Part shown: piece by piece, positions 52,331-60,461 of the stretch
How positions within the stretch are numbered: position 1 is the first letter of the stretch
How the letters are laid out: the number at the start of each line of letters is the position of its first letter
Assembly (NCBI GenBank): GCA_963850205.1
Contig: CAWKKJ010000014.1
Coordinates: 1-64,000, forward strand
Length of the DNA stretch: 64,000 bases
Reading direction: 5' to 3'
Source of the DNA: JACVRW01 sp963850205
Lineage (GTDB): Bacteria; Actinomycetota; Thermoleophilia; Solirubrobacterales; Thermoleophilaceae
Position numbers and translations under genes: made by a program
Notes under the pieces: generated by a model
What the model was told of the DNA's origin: nothing
Database searches by the model: none
Seen by the model: the letters and a program-made list of their open reading frames with translations, nothing else

Positions 52331-52402
52331 CCGTCGGCGGGCGATTGTAGCGAGTGGCTTCGCACGCGCCCGGGCGTCGGAGTATCCTGAGCGCGTTCAT
52401 AT

Positions 52403-52555
52403 CGGCCGGTGGTGAAGGGAAGTCCGGTGAGAATCCGGCGCGGTCCCGCCACTGTGATCGGGCGCCGAGGCGTCGCATCAAGGCCACTGGGAAGCCGACG
52501 GCTTCCCGGGAAGGCGCGACGTGGAGCCCAGAGCCAGGAGACCTGCCCCCGGCCG
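52403..52555 (+). promoter_or_regulatory. Cobalamin (B12) riboswitch
   Basis: The adenosylcobalamin-type aptamer is clear. P1 is closed by CGGCCGG (52403-52409) and CCGGCCG (52549-52555). The conserved internal segments are GGGAAGTCCGGTGAGAATCC and GGTCCCGCCACTGTGATCG. The B12 box AGCCAGGAGACCTGCC is at 52532-52547. A possible -10 element, TATCCT, lies about 18 nt upstream of P1. Downstream, CCCT and AGGG flank the ribosome site (CGAGGA) before the ATG at 52589, so ligand binding could hide the site and block translation; that mechanism is inference. It controls the operon 52589-59929. Confidence 0.95.
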
Positions 52556-52588
52556 TGCCATCGAGACCCTCGAGGAAGGGACGGCTCC

Positions 52589-53983
52589 ATGACCGATTCG
52601 ATCAAGCGCGCGACGCCCGTCGCTCTGCTCCTGCTCACCGCGTGTGCGGCGCCCGCGTTGGCGGCGCCGGCGACGGTGACCGTGCGGGTGGAGGGCGCCC
52701 GCAGCACGACGTTCGAAGGCCCGGTGACCACCGACGGACACCAGGTGACGACCCCGGCGGGCGGCACGTTCAAATGCGACGGGACCAACGGCGGCCGGCC
52801 GGGCCCGGCGGGGCCGACGGCCACGTCGGCGCTCGACGATGCCGCCCGGGTCGGCGCCTTTAGCTGGGACGCAACGTTCTACAACGACCCGGCGTTCGAG
52901 GAATTCTTCGTCAGTCGCATCGGCCCCGACACCCAGACCACCACACAGTTCTGGTGGCTCGCGGTGAACGCAAGGGAGTCGACCACCGGCGGCTGCCAGG
53001 CCAGGGTCCAGGCCGGTGACGAGGTCCTGTGGGCCTACAACGGCTTCGGCAAGGTCCCGCTGCGTCTCCGGGGGCCCGGCGCCGCGACCGTGGGCCAGCC
53101 GGTCAACTTCACCGTGAGCGACGCCGCCGACGGCTCCGCCGAGACCGGCGCGACGGTGGGCGGCGCCGTCAGCGGTGCCGGTGGCGTCGCCACCCTGCGC
53201 TTCACCGCCCCCGGGGTCTACCGCCTGAAGGCCGAGCGCGCGGGCTCCATCCGCTCCAACGCGCTGTCGCTGTGCGTCGACCGGCCGGAAGCCGCCCCCT
53301 GCAGCTCGGGCGACGCCCTCGCCCCGCGCCTGCAGTGGGCGCTGCCCGGGCGCCTGGCCAGCGAGCGTGGGCGCTCGCGGACCCTCCTGCTTTCCTGGGC
53401 GGGCGATGACGGGGCCGGCAGCGGAGTGTCCTGGTACGGAGCCGAGGTACAGAAGACCGGCGACGGCGCCGGCGCGGCCGAGCCCACGGGGGGCTGGCGG
53501 ACCCTTCTGGGCAGGGCCAACTCCAACCGCCTGTACTTCCGGGGCGAGGCAGGGGACACCTACCGCTTCCGGGTCAACGCGGCCGACCGGGCCGGCAACC
53601 GGGCGTCGGTGGAGACCGATCCCGTGACCGTCCCGGTGGACGACCGCAGCCGCCGGCTGTGGCGCTTCTCGAAGGGCTGGAAGCGTGAGCGCACCGGCAC
53701 CGCCTGGGGACGGTCGGTGATCCGGGCCCCCGAGGAGGGCGCTCGCGCCCGGCTCCGCTTCCGGGGAACGCAGGTCGCCCTGGTGGGCCGCAGGCTGCCC
53801 AGGGGCGGGCGCCTGCGGGTGGTCCTCGACGGCCGCGACCGGGTGCTGCGGCTGCGGGGCAGGAGCGCCCCGCGCAGCGTGCTGTGGACGAGCCGCACGC
53901 TAGAGGCCGGCTCCCATTCGCTGCGGATCCGCTCGCTCGGGGGCGGGCCGGTCGAGCTCGACGCGGTGGCGCCGCTGCCGTGA
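52589..53983 (+). CDS. Secreted DUF4430/transcobalamin-beta-like protein, first gene of the B12 operon
   Basis: This exported protein of 464 residues has a signal peptide (VALLLLTACAAPALAAPA). The N-terminal ~140 residues resemble DUF4430-type beta domains (VTVRVEGARSTTFEG; FWWLAVNARESTTGGCQARV followed by AGDEVLWAY). Ig/FnIII-like beta-sandwich segments follow (NFTVSDAADG; YRFRVNAADRAGNRASVETD) and a C-terminal beta module (RLRFRGTQVALVGRRLPRGG). It has no anchor, so it is either released or held by partners. As the first gene after the B12 riboswitch it most likely binds or scavenges cobalamin. The start uses a GAGGAAGGGA site beside a small hairpin. Confidence 0.82.
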   Translation: MTDSIKRATPVALLLLTACAAPALAAPATVTVRVEGARSTTFEGPVTTDGHQVTTPAGGTFKCDGTNGGRPGPAGPTATSALDDAARVGAFSWDATFYNDPAFEEFFVSRIGPDTQTTTQFWWLAVNARESTTGGCQARVQAGDEVLWAYNGFGKVPLRLRGPGAATVGQPVNFTVSDAADGSAETGATVGGAVSGAGGVATLRFTAPGVYRLKAERAGSIRSNALSLCVDRPEAAPCSSGDALAPRLQWALPGRLASERGRSRTLLLSWAGDDGAGSGVSWYGAEVQKTGDGAGAAEPTGGWRTLLGRANSNRLYFRGEAGDTYRFRVNAADRAGNRASVETDPVTVPVDDRSRRLWRFSKGWKRERTGTAWGRSVIRAPEEGARARLRFRGTQVALVGRRLPRGGRLRVVLDGRDRVLRLRGRSAPRSVLWTSRTLEAGSHSLRIRSLGGGPVELDAVAPLP

Positions 53984-54684
53984 GGCGGGTGCTCGCGCTG
54001 ATCACCGCGGCCCTGCTGAGTGCAGGGACGCCGGTCGTTGCTCACGCCGCCGCGCCGAGCATCACCCAGATGGTCGTGTTCCGTGACGGGAGCGCACAGA
54101 CCACGCAGGTGAGGGCGGCCAAGACGCTGGTGCGGGTTCGCGGCCGCCGCTGCGCCGCCGGGTCGGGCACGGCGCTGGCCGCCCTGGCCCGGAGTCGGGT
54201 CGGGCGCCTGCGGCTGCGCGACTTCGGCTCCTGCTCGCGCCGTCCGCGCGACGGGGCGGGGCTGTTCGTGTCGGGGATCGGGGCGGACCGCAACCGGGGT
54301 CGGAAGGGCTGGGCCTACAAGGTCGGCCGCCGGGGCGCGACGGCCGGCGCCGCCGACCCGGCCGGGGCGTTCGGGAACGGCCGCCTGCGTTCCGGGCAGC
54401 GGGTCACCTGGTTCTACTGCCGGCTGTCGAGCGACGGCTGCCAGCGGTCGCTCGAGCTGCGCGTGCGGGCGGAGGCCGGGGGGCTGGTGGCCGGCGTGCG
54501 CGGTTACAACGACGAGGGGAAGGGCGTGGCGGTCGAGGGGGCGGAAGTGAGAGCCGGGGGCGTGGTCGCGCTGACCGGAGCCGACGGCCGGGCCCGCCTG
54601 GCGCTCCCCTCCGGCTCCTACCGCGCGCTGGCGACCAAGCCCGGGCTCGTGCGCTCCTTCACCGAGCGGGTCGAGGTGCCGTGA
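53980..54684 (+). CDS. Secreted DUF4430-like protein with C-terminal CarboxypepD-like module
   Basis: This 234-residue protein has a signal peptide (VLALITAALLSAGTPVVAHA). The middle part has the hallmark order of a DUF4430-like beta domain, KGWAYKVGRRG followed by GNGRLRSGQRVTWFYCR, where a Trp/Tyr-containing strand precedes a Gly-Gln/Asp turn and a Trp-x-Tyr strand. Paired cysteines (RRCAAG, GSCSRR) may form disulfides. The last ~60 residues resemble a carboxypeptidase-regulatory-like beta-sandwich (VAVEGAEVRAGGVVALTGAD). GTGA overlaps couple it to both neighbours. A role in B12 binding at the surface is inferred from the operon. Confidence 0.75.
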   Translation: MRRVLALITAALLSAGTPVVAHAAAPSITQMVVFRDGSAQTTQVRAAKTLVRVRGRRCAAGSGTALAALARSRVGRLRLRDFGSCSRRPRDGAGLFVSGIGADRNRGRKGWAYKVGRRGATAGAADPAGAFGNGRLRSGQRVTWFYCRLSSDGCQRSLELRVRAEAGGLVAGVRGYNDEGKGVAVEGAEVRAGGVVALTGADGRARLALPSGSYRALATKPGLVRSFTERVEVP

Positions 54685-55598
54685 GCCGTGCTCTGGTTCT
54701 GCTCGTCCTCGTCTCCCTGGCCGCCGGCTGTGGCTTCGGCGAGGGCGCCGAGCAGTCGGGCGGCGCGCAGGTGCGGGTCACCCGGGACTTCGGGCGCACC
54801 CTGGTCGGGGCGGCGCGCGAGCCCACCATTCGCGAGGACGAGACCGTGATGCGGCTGCTGCGCTCCCGCTTCGACGTCGAGACCCGCTACGGCGGCCGTT
54901 TCGTCCAGACCATCGACGGGCTGGAGGGGCGCGGGTCGGGTGGAACGGTCGACTGGTTCTACTTCGTCAATGGCGTGGAGGCCGATGTGGGCGCCGCCGA
55001 GTACGAGCTGTCGCCCGGCGATCGCGTGCAGTGGGACTACCGCCGCTGGGATGCGGCCATGCGCGTCCCCGCCATCGTGGGCGCGTTCCCGGAGCCGTTC
55101 CTCAACGGGCTGCAGGGCAAGCGGCGGCCGGTCCGGGTGGAGTGCGAGGAGGACGAGGCCGCGGCCTGCGACGCGGCCAAGGAGCGCCTCAATCGGGTGG
55201 GGGTGTCCACCTCGGGGTCGTCGCTCGGGGCGCCCGGCACCGAGACCGTGACCCGTCTCGTGGTGGCCCGCTGGCCGGCCGCCCGCATCGTGCGTGGCGC
55301 GCCGCTGCTCGAGGAGGGGCCGCAGACGAGCGGGGTGTTCGCCCGCTTCACAGACGGTGCGCTCGAGCTGCTCGACGCCTCAGGCGACGCGCAGCGCCGC
55401 GTCGAGCCGGGAGACGGCGTGGGGCTGGTGGTGGCCCTGCAGCCCCGGGACGAGGAGCTGCTGTGGCTGGTCACCGCGCTCGACACCGAAGGTCTCGAGG
55501 CCGGCGTGCGGGCCCTGGACGAGCGGACCCTCGAGGACGCCTACGCCGTCGCTGCGGGGGGTGAAGGGGTGGAGAAGCTTCCCCTCCATCGACCATGA
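54681..55598 (+). CDS. Lipoprotein with DUF4430/transcobalamin beta domain
   Basis: The 305-residue product has a lipobox (LVSLAAGC) and should be anchored to the outer face of the membrane. Residues ~50-130 are the clearest DUF4430 domain in the operon: TVMRLLRSRFDVETRYGGRF, VDWFYFVNGVEADVGAAEYE and LSPGDRVQWDYRRWDAA. This is the fold of the cobalamin-capping beta domain of vertebrate transcobalamin and intrinsic factor. The C-terminal ~170 residues form a separate alpha/beta region (WLVTALDTEGLEAGVRALDE) of unknown role. Its start overlaps the previous stop (GTGA), and its stop overlaps the EcfT start (ATGA). It is the likely partner of the toroid domain on the S-component. Confidence 0.85.
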   Translation: MSRALVLLVLVSLAAGCGFGEGAEQSGGAQVRVTRDFGRTLVGAAREPTIREDETVMRLLRSRFDVETRYGGRFVQTIDGLEGRGSGGTVDWFYFVNGVEADVGAAEYELSPGDRVQWDYRRWDAAMRVPAIVGAFPEPFLNGLQGKRRPVRVECEEDEAAACDAAKERLNRVGVSTSGSSLGAPGTETVTRLVVARWPAARIVRGAPLLEEGPQTSGVFARFTDGALELLDASGDAQRRVEPGDGVGLVVALQPRDEELLWLVTALDTEGLEAGVRALDERTLEDAYAVAAGGEGVEKLPLHRP

Positions 55599-56476
55599 GC
55601 ATGGTGCCCACCTACCGCAGCCGGCTAAGCCCGCTCCACGCTGCGCGCGCGGGGGTGGGGGCGGCCTTCTGCTGCGCGCTCGCCCTCATCGGCGCGCTCT
55701 ACAGCCATCCCCTGGTGCTCGCGGCCGCGCTGACCGCGGTGCTGGTGGCGGCCGCCGGCGCGCAGGTGGGCCGCGAGGTGCGCGGCTCGCTCAAGCTGGC
55801 CCTGCCGCTGGCGCTGCTCGTGGCCGTGGTCAACCCGCTGGTCTACGCCGAGGGGGACACGCTGCTGGTGCGCGGCGGCGAGCTGCTCGGCCGCCGCTTC
55901 GACATCACGCTCGAGGCCGCCGCCGCCGGCGCGCTCGCCGGCTTCCGGGTGGTGCTGGTGATCGCCGCGCTCGGCCTGCTTTCCGCGGCCGTCGATCCCG
56001 ACGAGCTGCTGCGCCTGTTCCGGCGGATCTCCTACCGGTCGGCGCTCGCGGCCGGCCTGGCCACCCGCCTGGTGCCGGTGCTGGCCCGCGACGCCTCCCG
56101 CATGAGCGACGCCGCCCGCTGCCGGCCGAGCCCTCCGGGGCGGCTCGCCCTCGTGCGGGCGGCCCTGGCCGGCGCGCTCGACCGCGCCGTGGACGTGGCC
56201 GCCGCCCTGGAGGTGCGCGGGTTCGCGCTGGCCGGGCGGCCGCCGCGCCGGCGGCGGCCCTGGTCGCGCCACGACCTGCGCTTCGCGGCAGCGGCCGCCG
56301 GCATCGCAGCGGTGGCGCTGGCCGGGGCCGCGGCGGGGCTCGCCGCCGTCGAGCCCTATCCCACGCTCACGCTGGCCACCGGGCCTGCGGAGCTGGCGCT
56401 CTGCGCCGCACTACCGCTGCTGGCCGCGGCGCCCTTCGCGGGCCGGTCGGCGCGCCTGGGGGTGGCCCGTGGCTGA
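55595..56476 (+). CDS. ecfT: ECF transporter transmembrane component EcfT
   Basis: This 293-residue membrane protein couples the ATPases to the substrate-binding S-component. It has N-terminal helices (AFCCALALIGALYSHPLVLA; LAAALTAVLVAAAGAQVGRE), a central helical block (FRVVLVIAALGLLSAAVDPD) and the cytoplasmic coupling motif AALEVRGFALAG, the Ala-Arg-Gly signature that contacts EcfA. The C-terminal helices complete the fold. The ATG overlaps the lipoprotein stop as ATGA and the 3' end overlaps ecfA by 8 nt, so the three are translated together. Confidence 0.9.
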   Translation: MSMVPTYRSRLSPLHAARAGVGAAFCCALALIGALYSHPLVLAAALTAVLVAAAGAQVGREVRGSLKLALPLALLVAVVNPLVYAEGDTLLVRGGELLGRRFDITLEAAAAGALAGFRVVLVIAALGLLSAAVDPDELLRLFRRISYRSALAAGLATRLVPVLARDASRMSDAARCRPSPPGRLALVRAALAGALDRAVDVAAALEVRGFALAGRPPRRRRPWSRHDLRFAAAAAGIAAVALAGAAAGLAAVEPYPTLTLATGPAELALCAALPLLAAAPFAGRSARLGVARG

Positions 56477-58073
56477 CCCGCTGGCCCGAGCCGAGCGTTT
56501 CTCCTACCGCTACGCCGAGGCGCCGCAGCCCGCGCTCCGGGAGATCTCCCTGACCGTCGAGCCCGGCACCTTCACGGTCCTGGCCGGCGTCTCGGGCTCG
56601 GGCAAGTCCACGCTGCTGCGTGCGCTCTGCGGCCTCGTGCCCCACTTTCACGGAGGTGACGCGTCCGGACGCCTGGAGGTCGGCGGGATGGACGTCCGGG
56701 CGCACGGCCCGGGCGAGCTGGCGGCCGTGTGCGGCACGGTGTTCCAGGAGCCCGAGACCCAGGTGGTGATGGGGGGCGTCAAGGCCGAGCTCGAGCTCCC
56801 GCTCGACAACCGCGGCGAGCCCGAGGGCGCCACGGCCCGGGCAGTCGAGGAGACGGCGCTGGCGCTCGGCGTGGCCCACCTGCTGGAGCGGCGGACGGAG
56901 ACCCTCTCCGGCGGCGAGCTCCAGCGGGTGGCGATCGCCGCCGCCATGGTGCACGGGCCTCGCCTGCTCCTGCTGGACGAGCCCACGTCCCAGCTCGACC
57001 CGGTGGCGGGCGACGAGCTGGTGTGGCTGTTGCGCCGGCTCAATGAGGACTGGGGCACGGCGGTGGTGCTCGCCGAGCACCGGCTCGAGCGCTGCCTCGC
57101 CGCCGCCGACCGCGTGGTGGCGATGGCCGGCGGCGGGATCGCCTGCGACGCCGGCCCAAGGGAGTTCCTCGCCTGGGCCGCCGACGAGGCCCCGGCACTG
57201 GCCACCCCTTCCGCTCGGCTGTTCTCGCTGGCCGGTCTGCGCCCGCTGCCCGCGACGGTCAAGGAGGCCCGCGACGGCCTCCGCCGGGCGGGCCTGCGCC
57301 CGGAGGTGAGCACGGCCCCAGCACCGGCCCCGCGCCGCTCCTGGCCGCGGCGCGCTCCCCGCCGGCGGCCCGCGCTGCGCTGCCGCGAAGTGTGGCTTGA
57401 GATCGAGGACGGCCCGGTGGTGCTGCGCGCCGTCGACCTGGAGCTCCATGCCGGGGAGCGGGTTGCGCTGATGGGCCGAAACGGGGCGGGCAAGAGCACG
57501 CTGCTGCGGCTGGCCAAGGGCCTCGGCGAGCCGACCCGGGGGAGGGTCGAGCGGGCCGGCCCGGTGGCCCTGCTGCTCCAGAACCCGGGTGACTTCCTCG
57601 TGGGCGACCATGCGGTGGACGACGCCGGGCCGGCCGGGGTGGTCCGCGCCGGGCTGGCGGGCCGCGAGGCGGTGAACCCGCGCGACCTCTCCGGTGGAGA
57701 GCGCCAGCGGCTGGCGCTCGAGGTCGTGCTCGGCGCCGAGGACCCCGCCGTCGTGCTGCTCGACGAACCCACCCGCGGCATGGACCGCGAGCACAAGGAC
57801 GCCCTGGCGGATCGCGTCGAGCAGCTGGCGGCCGCCGGTGCGGCCGTGATTGTGGCCACGCACGACACCGAGTTCGCCGCCTCGTTCGCGAGCCGGGTGG
57901 TGCTGATGGGCCAGGGCGTGGTGCTGGCCGACAGCCCGCCCGCCGAGGTGCTGGGGGGTGGCAGGCACTTCTCGACCGAGGTGGCCCGCGTGACCGGCGG
58001 CGCCGCGCTCAGGCCGGAGGAGGCCGCCGCGGCGCTGGTGTTCGCCCGCGAGCCGGCGGAGGCCCGGCGATGA
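56469..58073 (+). CDS. ecfA: Fused double ATPase EcfA1-EcfA2 of the ECF transporter
   Basis: The 534-residue protein carries two complete ABC ATPase domains. Domain 1 has Walker A GVSGSGKST, signature LSGGELQR and Walker B LLLLDEPTSQLD. Domain 2 has Walker A GRNGAGKST, signature LSGGERQR and Walker B VVLLDEPTRGMD. A Pro/Arg-rich linker (APAPAPRRSWPRRAPRRR) joins them around residue 285. Both sites look competent. Most ECF systems use two separate ATPase genes, and fusion is a known variant. It powers uptake together with EcfT and the adjacent S-component, with which it overlaps (ATGA). Confidence 0.93.
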   Translation: MADPLARAERFSYRYAEAPQPALREISLTVEPGTFTVLAGVSGSGKSTLLRALCGLVPHFHGGDASGRLEVGGMDVRAHGPGELAAVCGTVFQEPETQVVMGGVKAELELPLDNRGEPEGATARAVEETALALGVAHLLERRTETLSGGELQRVAIAAAMVHGPRLLLLDEPTSQLDPVAGDELVWLLRRLNEDWGTAVVLAEHRLERCLAAADRVVAMAGGGIACDAGPREFLAWAADEAPALATPSARLFSLAGLRPLPATVKEARDGLRRAGLRPEVSTAPAPAPRRSWPRRAPRRRPALRCREVWLEIEDGPVVLRAVDLELHAGERVALMGRNGAGKSTLLRLAKGLGEPTRGRVERAGPVALLLQNPGDFLVGDHAVDDAGPAGVVRAGLAGREAVNPRDLSGGERQRLALEVVLGAEDPAVVLLDEPTRGMDREHKDALADRVEQLAAAGAAVIVATHDTEFAASFASRVVLMGQGVVLADSPPAEVLGGGRHFSTEVARVTGGAALRPEEAAAALVFAREPAEARR

Positions 58074-59929
58074 GCTGGCAGGCGGCGTCGGTCGCCCTGC
58101 TCGCGCTGGCGCTGGCCGTCGGCTTCGCCTGGTTCGAGCGCGAGCGCCCGCCCGCACGGGTCGTGGCCCTGGTGGCCGCGCTCGCCGCGCTTGCAGTGGT
58201 CGGCCGGCTGGCCTTCGCGGCGATCCCGAACGTCAAGCCCACCACCGACATCGTGCTGTTCGCCGGCTACGCCCTCGGCGCGGCGCCCGGCTTCTGCGTG
58301 GGAGCGGTCACCGCCCTGGTGTCCAACATCTTCCTGTCGCAGGGACCGTGGACGGCCTGGCAGATGGCCGGCTGGGGCGCGGTGGGCGTGGTCGGCGCGC
58401 TGGTGGCCCGCCTGGCCCGCGGGCGGGAGCCGAACCGGTTCGTGCTGGCGTGCGTGTGCGCGCTGGCCGGGCTCGCCTTCGGCGCCTGGATGGACGTCTA
58501 CCAGTGGACCCTGGCCGCGCGCCAGGACGTCGACAGCTACCTGGCCGTCTCGGCCACCTCGCTGCCCTACAACCTCGCGCACGCCGTGGGCAACTTCCTC
58601 TTCTGCCTGCTGATCGGCCCGGCCTTCGTGCGCGCGCTGCGCCGGTACCGCAGCCGGCTGGAGTTCCGCTGGTCACCCGCGCCGGCGAGCGTGGCCTGCG
58701 CGCTGCTGGCGCTGGCGCTGGTGGGCGGGGGCCCGGCCGGCCCGGCCGAGGCGGCGCAGGGCGCCGCGGATCGCGCCGCCCGCTACCTCCAGCGGTCCCA
58801 GAACACCGACGGCGGGTTCGGCGCCGCTCCGGGACAGCGGTCGAGCGACCTGTACAGCGGCTGGGCGGGGCTGGGGCTGGCCGCCGGCGGCCTGAACCCG
58901 CAGGACGTCCGCCGGCGTGGCGGGCGGTCACTCACCTCCTATCTGCAGCGCAGGGGCCGCTCGCTCAGGGACATCGGCGAGGTGGAGCGGACGATCCTGC
59001 TGCTCAAGGCCGCCGGGCTGTCGGCGCGCGACTTTGGCGGCCGCGACCTGATGGCCAGGGTGGAGCGAGCGCGGCGCGCCGACGGGTCGATCGGCGGGTA
59101 CGTCAGCTACACCGCCTTCGGGGCGCTCGCGCTGCGGGCCGGCGGGGAGCGGGTGGGCCGGCCGATGCTGAGCTGGCTGGTCCGCTCACAGAACGCCGAC
59201 GGTGGCTTCGGGGTCGCGCGCTCGTCGCCGAGCGACAGCGACATGACCGGCGCCGCGCTCCAGGTGCTGGCCGTGACCGGGCGCAAGCGGAGCGCCGCCG
59301 CGAGCGAGGCGGTGGCCCACTTGCGGGGCAGCCAGAACGGCGACGGCGGCTTCGGCCAGATGCCGGGGCGCAGCTCGAACGCGCAGTCCACGGCCTACGC
59401 CGTCCAAGGGCTGGTGGCGGTCGGCTCGGCCCGGGGCGCGGTGCGCCGCGCGCTCGCGTACCTCGCGGGCCTCCAGCGCAGCAACGGCTCGATCGCGTAC
59501 GCGCAGGGGAGCGCCCAAACGCCCGTGTGGGTGACCGCCCAGGCGCTGATGGCCCTGCGGCGGGCGCCGTTGCCGCCCGCCACGGTGCCGCGCCGCCGCC
59601 GCCCCGCCGCCGGCTCCGCTCCGGCGCCGGTGCCCGCGTCGCCCGCCGCTCCGGCCGAGGCCGCCGCCGCGCCGAAGCCGGAGGCCAAGAAACCCCCTGC
59701 GGCGCCCGCCGCCGGATCCGAACCCGCCGAGGAGGCGCGGGCTCGCGCGCTGCCGCGCCGGCCCGAGCTGACGCCTGCGGAACAGACGCCCTCGGTGACA
59801 CCGAGCCGCGCCCGCGCCCAGCCCGAAGAGGACCCCCCGGCCGGGCTGCTGGCCGCCGCGGCGCTGGGCAGCGCCGGCCTGCTGTTCTGGGGCCGGCGTC
59901 GGCTCCGGCACCGTCGCGACGGCCCTTAG
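58070..59929 (+). CDS. ECF S-component fused to an extracellular alpha/alpha-toroid and C-terminal anchor
   Basis: This is a 619-residue fusion. Residues ~1-200 form a six-helix ECF S-component (AIPNVKPTTDIVLFAGYALG; LVSNIFLSQGPWTAWQM; SLPYNLAHAVGNFLFCLLIG). A further hydrophobic helix (ACALLALALVGGGPAGPAEA) takes the chain outside. Residues ~230-500 carry five or six prenyltransferase/squalene-cyclase-type repeats (AARYLQRSQNTDGGFGAAPG; MLSWLVRSQNADGGFG; HLRGSQNGDGGFGQ; YLAGLQRSNGSIA) that form an alpha/alpha-toroid, the fold of the transcobalamin alpha domain. A Pro/Ala-rich stalk and a final helix (GLLAAAALGSAGLLFW) with a basic tail re-anchor it. It is inferred to be the B12-specific subunit, by riboswitch and operon context. 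Confidence 0.9.
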   Translation: MSWQAASVALLALALAVGFAWFERERPPARVVALVAALAALAVVGRLAFAAIPNVKPTTDIVLFAGYALGAAPGFCVGAVTALVSNIFLSQGPWTAWQMAGWGAVGVVGALVARLARGREPNRFVLACVCALAGLAFGAWMDVYQWTLAARQDVDSYLAVSATSLPYNLAHAVGNFLFCLLIGPAFVRALRRYRSRLEFRWSPAPASVACALLALALVGGGPAGPAEAAQGAADRAARYLQRSQNTDGGFGAAPGQRSSDLYSGWAGLGLAAGGLNPQDVRRRGGRSLTSYLQRRGRSLRDIGEVERTILLLKAAGLSARDFGGRDLMARVERARRADGSIGGYVSYTAFGALALRAGGERVGRPMLSWLVRSQNADGGFGVARSSPSDSDMTGAALQVLAVTGRKRSAAASEAVAHLRGSQNGDGGFGQMPGRSSNAQSTAYAVQGLVAVGSARGAVRRALAYLAGLQRSNGSIAYAQGSAQTPVWVTAQALMALRRAPLPPATVPRRRRPAAGSAPAPVPASPAAPAEAAAAPKPEAKKPPAAPAAGSEPAEEARARALPRRPELTPAEQTPSVTPSRARAQPEEDPPAGLLAAAALGSAGLLFWGRRRLRHRRDGP

Positions 59930-59951
59930 GGCGTCCGCTAGCGTCGCCGGG

Positions 59952-60461
59952 GTGGACACCGAGCACGCGATCCGCACCCGCCGGACGCACAAGGCCTACG
60001 GCGACGAGCCCGTGCCGCGCGAGACCCTCGACGAGCTCTTCGAGCTCGCCCGCTGGGCCCCCAACCACCACCTCACCAACCCCTGGCGCTTCCGCGTCCT
60101 CGGGCCGCGGTCACTGGCCCGGCTGAAGGACGTCGCCGGCGCCGACGCCGCGGCCAAGCTCGACCGCGCCCCTACGCTGGTGGTGGCCGGCGTGGTCACG
60201 GGCGGCGATCCGGTTCAGGACGAGGAGGACCTCTGCGCCGCGGCCGTGGCCAGCTACATCGTGCTGCTGGGTGCGCACGCCCGCGGGCTGGCGGGCTATT
60301 GGCGCACGCCCGCCGTATTGCGCACCGACGAGGGGCGGGCCGCGGTGGGTGTGGAGGAGCGGGAGCGCGTGCTGGGACTGATCCACCTCGGGCCGCCCCG
60401 GCAGGAAAAGGAGCCGCCGGAGCGGCTCCCGCCCGGCGACTTCGTAACGTTCCTGCCGTGA
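59952..60461 (+). CDS. Nitroreductase family flavoprotein
   Basis: This 169-residue FMN-dependent reductase begins AIRTRRTHKAYGDEPVPRET and LFELARWAPNHHLTNPWRFR, the FMN-phosphate-binding start of the family, with GLAGYWRTP and GLIHLGPP later. It is short, as in the single-domain YdjA-like group. It starts 22 nt after the B12 operon and could be co-transcribed. BluB, which makes the lower ligand of B12, belongs to the same superfamily, but I see no specific BluB features. The GTGA overlap ties it to glpD. The substrate is unknown. Confidence 0.82.
   Translation: MDTEHAIRTRRTHKAYGDEPVPRETLDELFELARWAPNHHLTNPWRFRVLGPRSLARLKDVAGADAAAKLDRAPTLVVAGVVTGGDPVQDEEDLCAAAVASYIVLLGAHARGLAGYWRTPAVLRTDEGRAAVGVEERERVLGLIHLGPPRQEKEPPERLPPGDFVTFLP

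Noticed and set aside
59952..60461. Calling the nitroreductase BluB
   Set aside because: It is short and shows only general nitroreductase features. Position near the B12 operon is not enough for that name.
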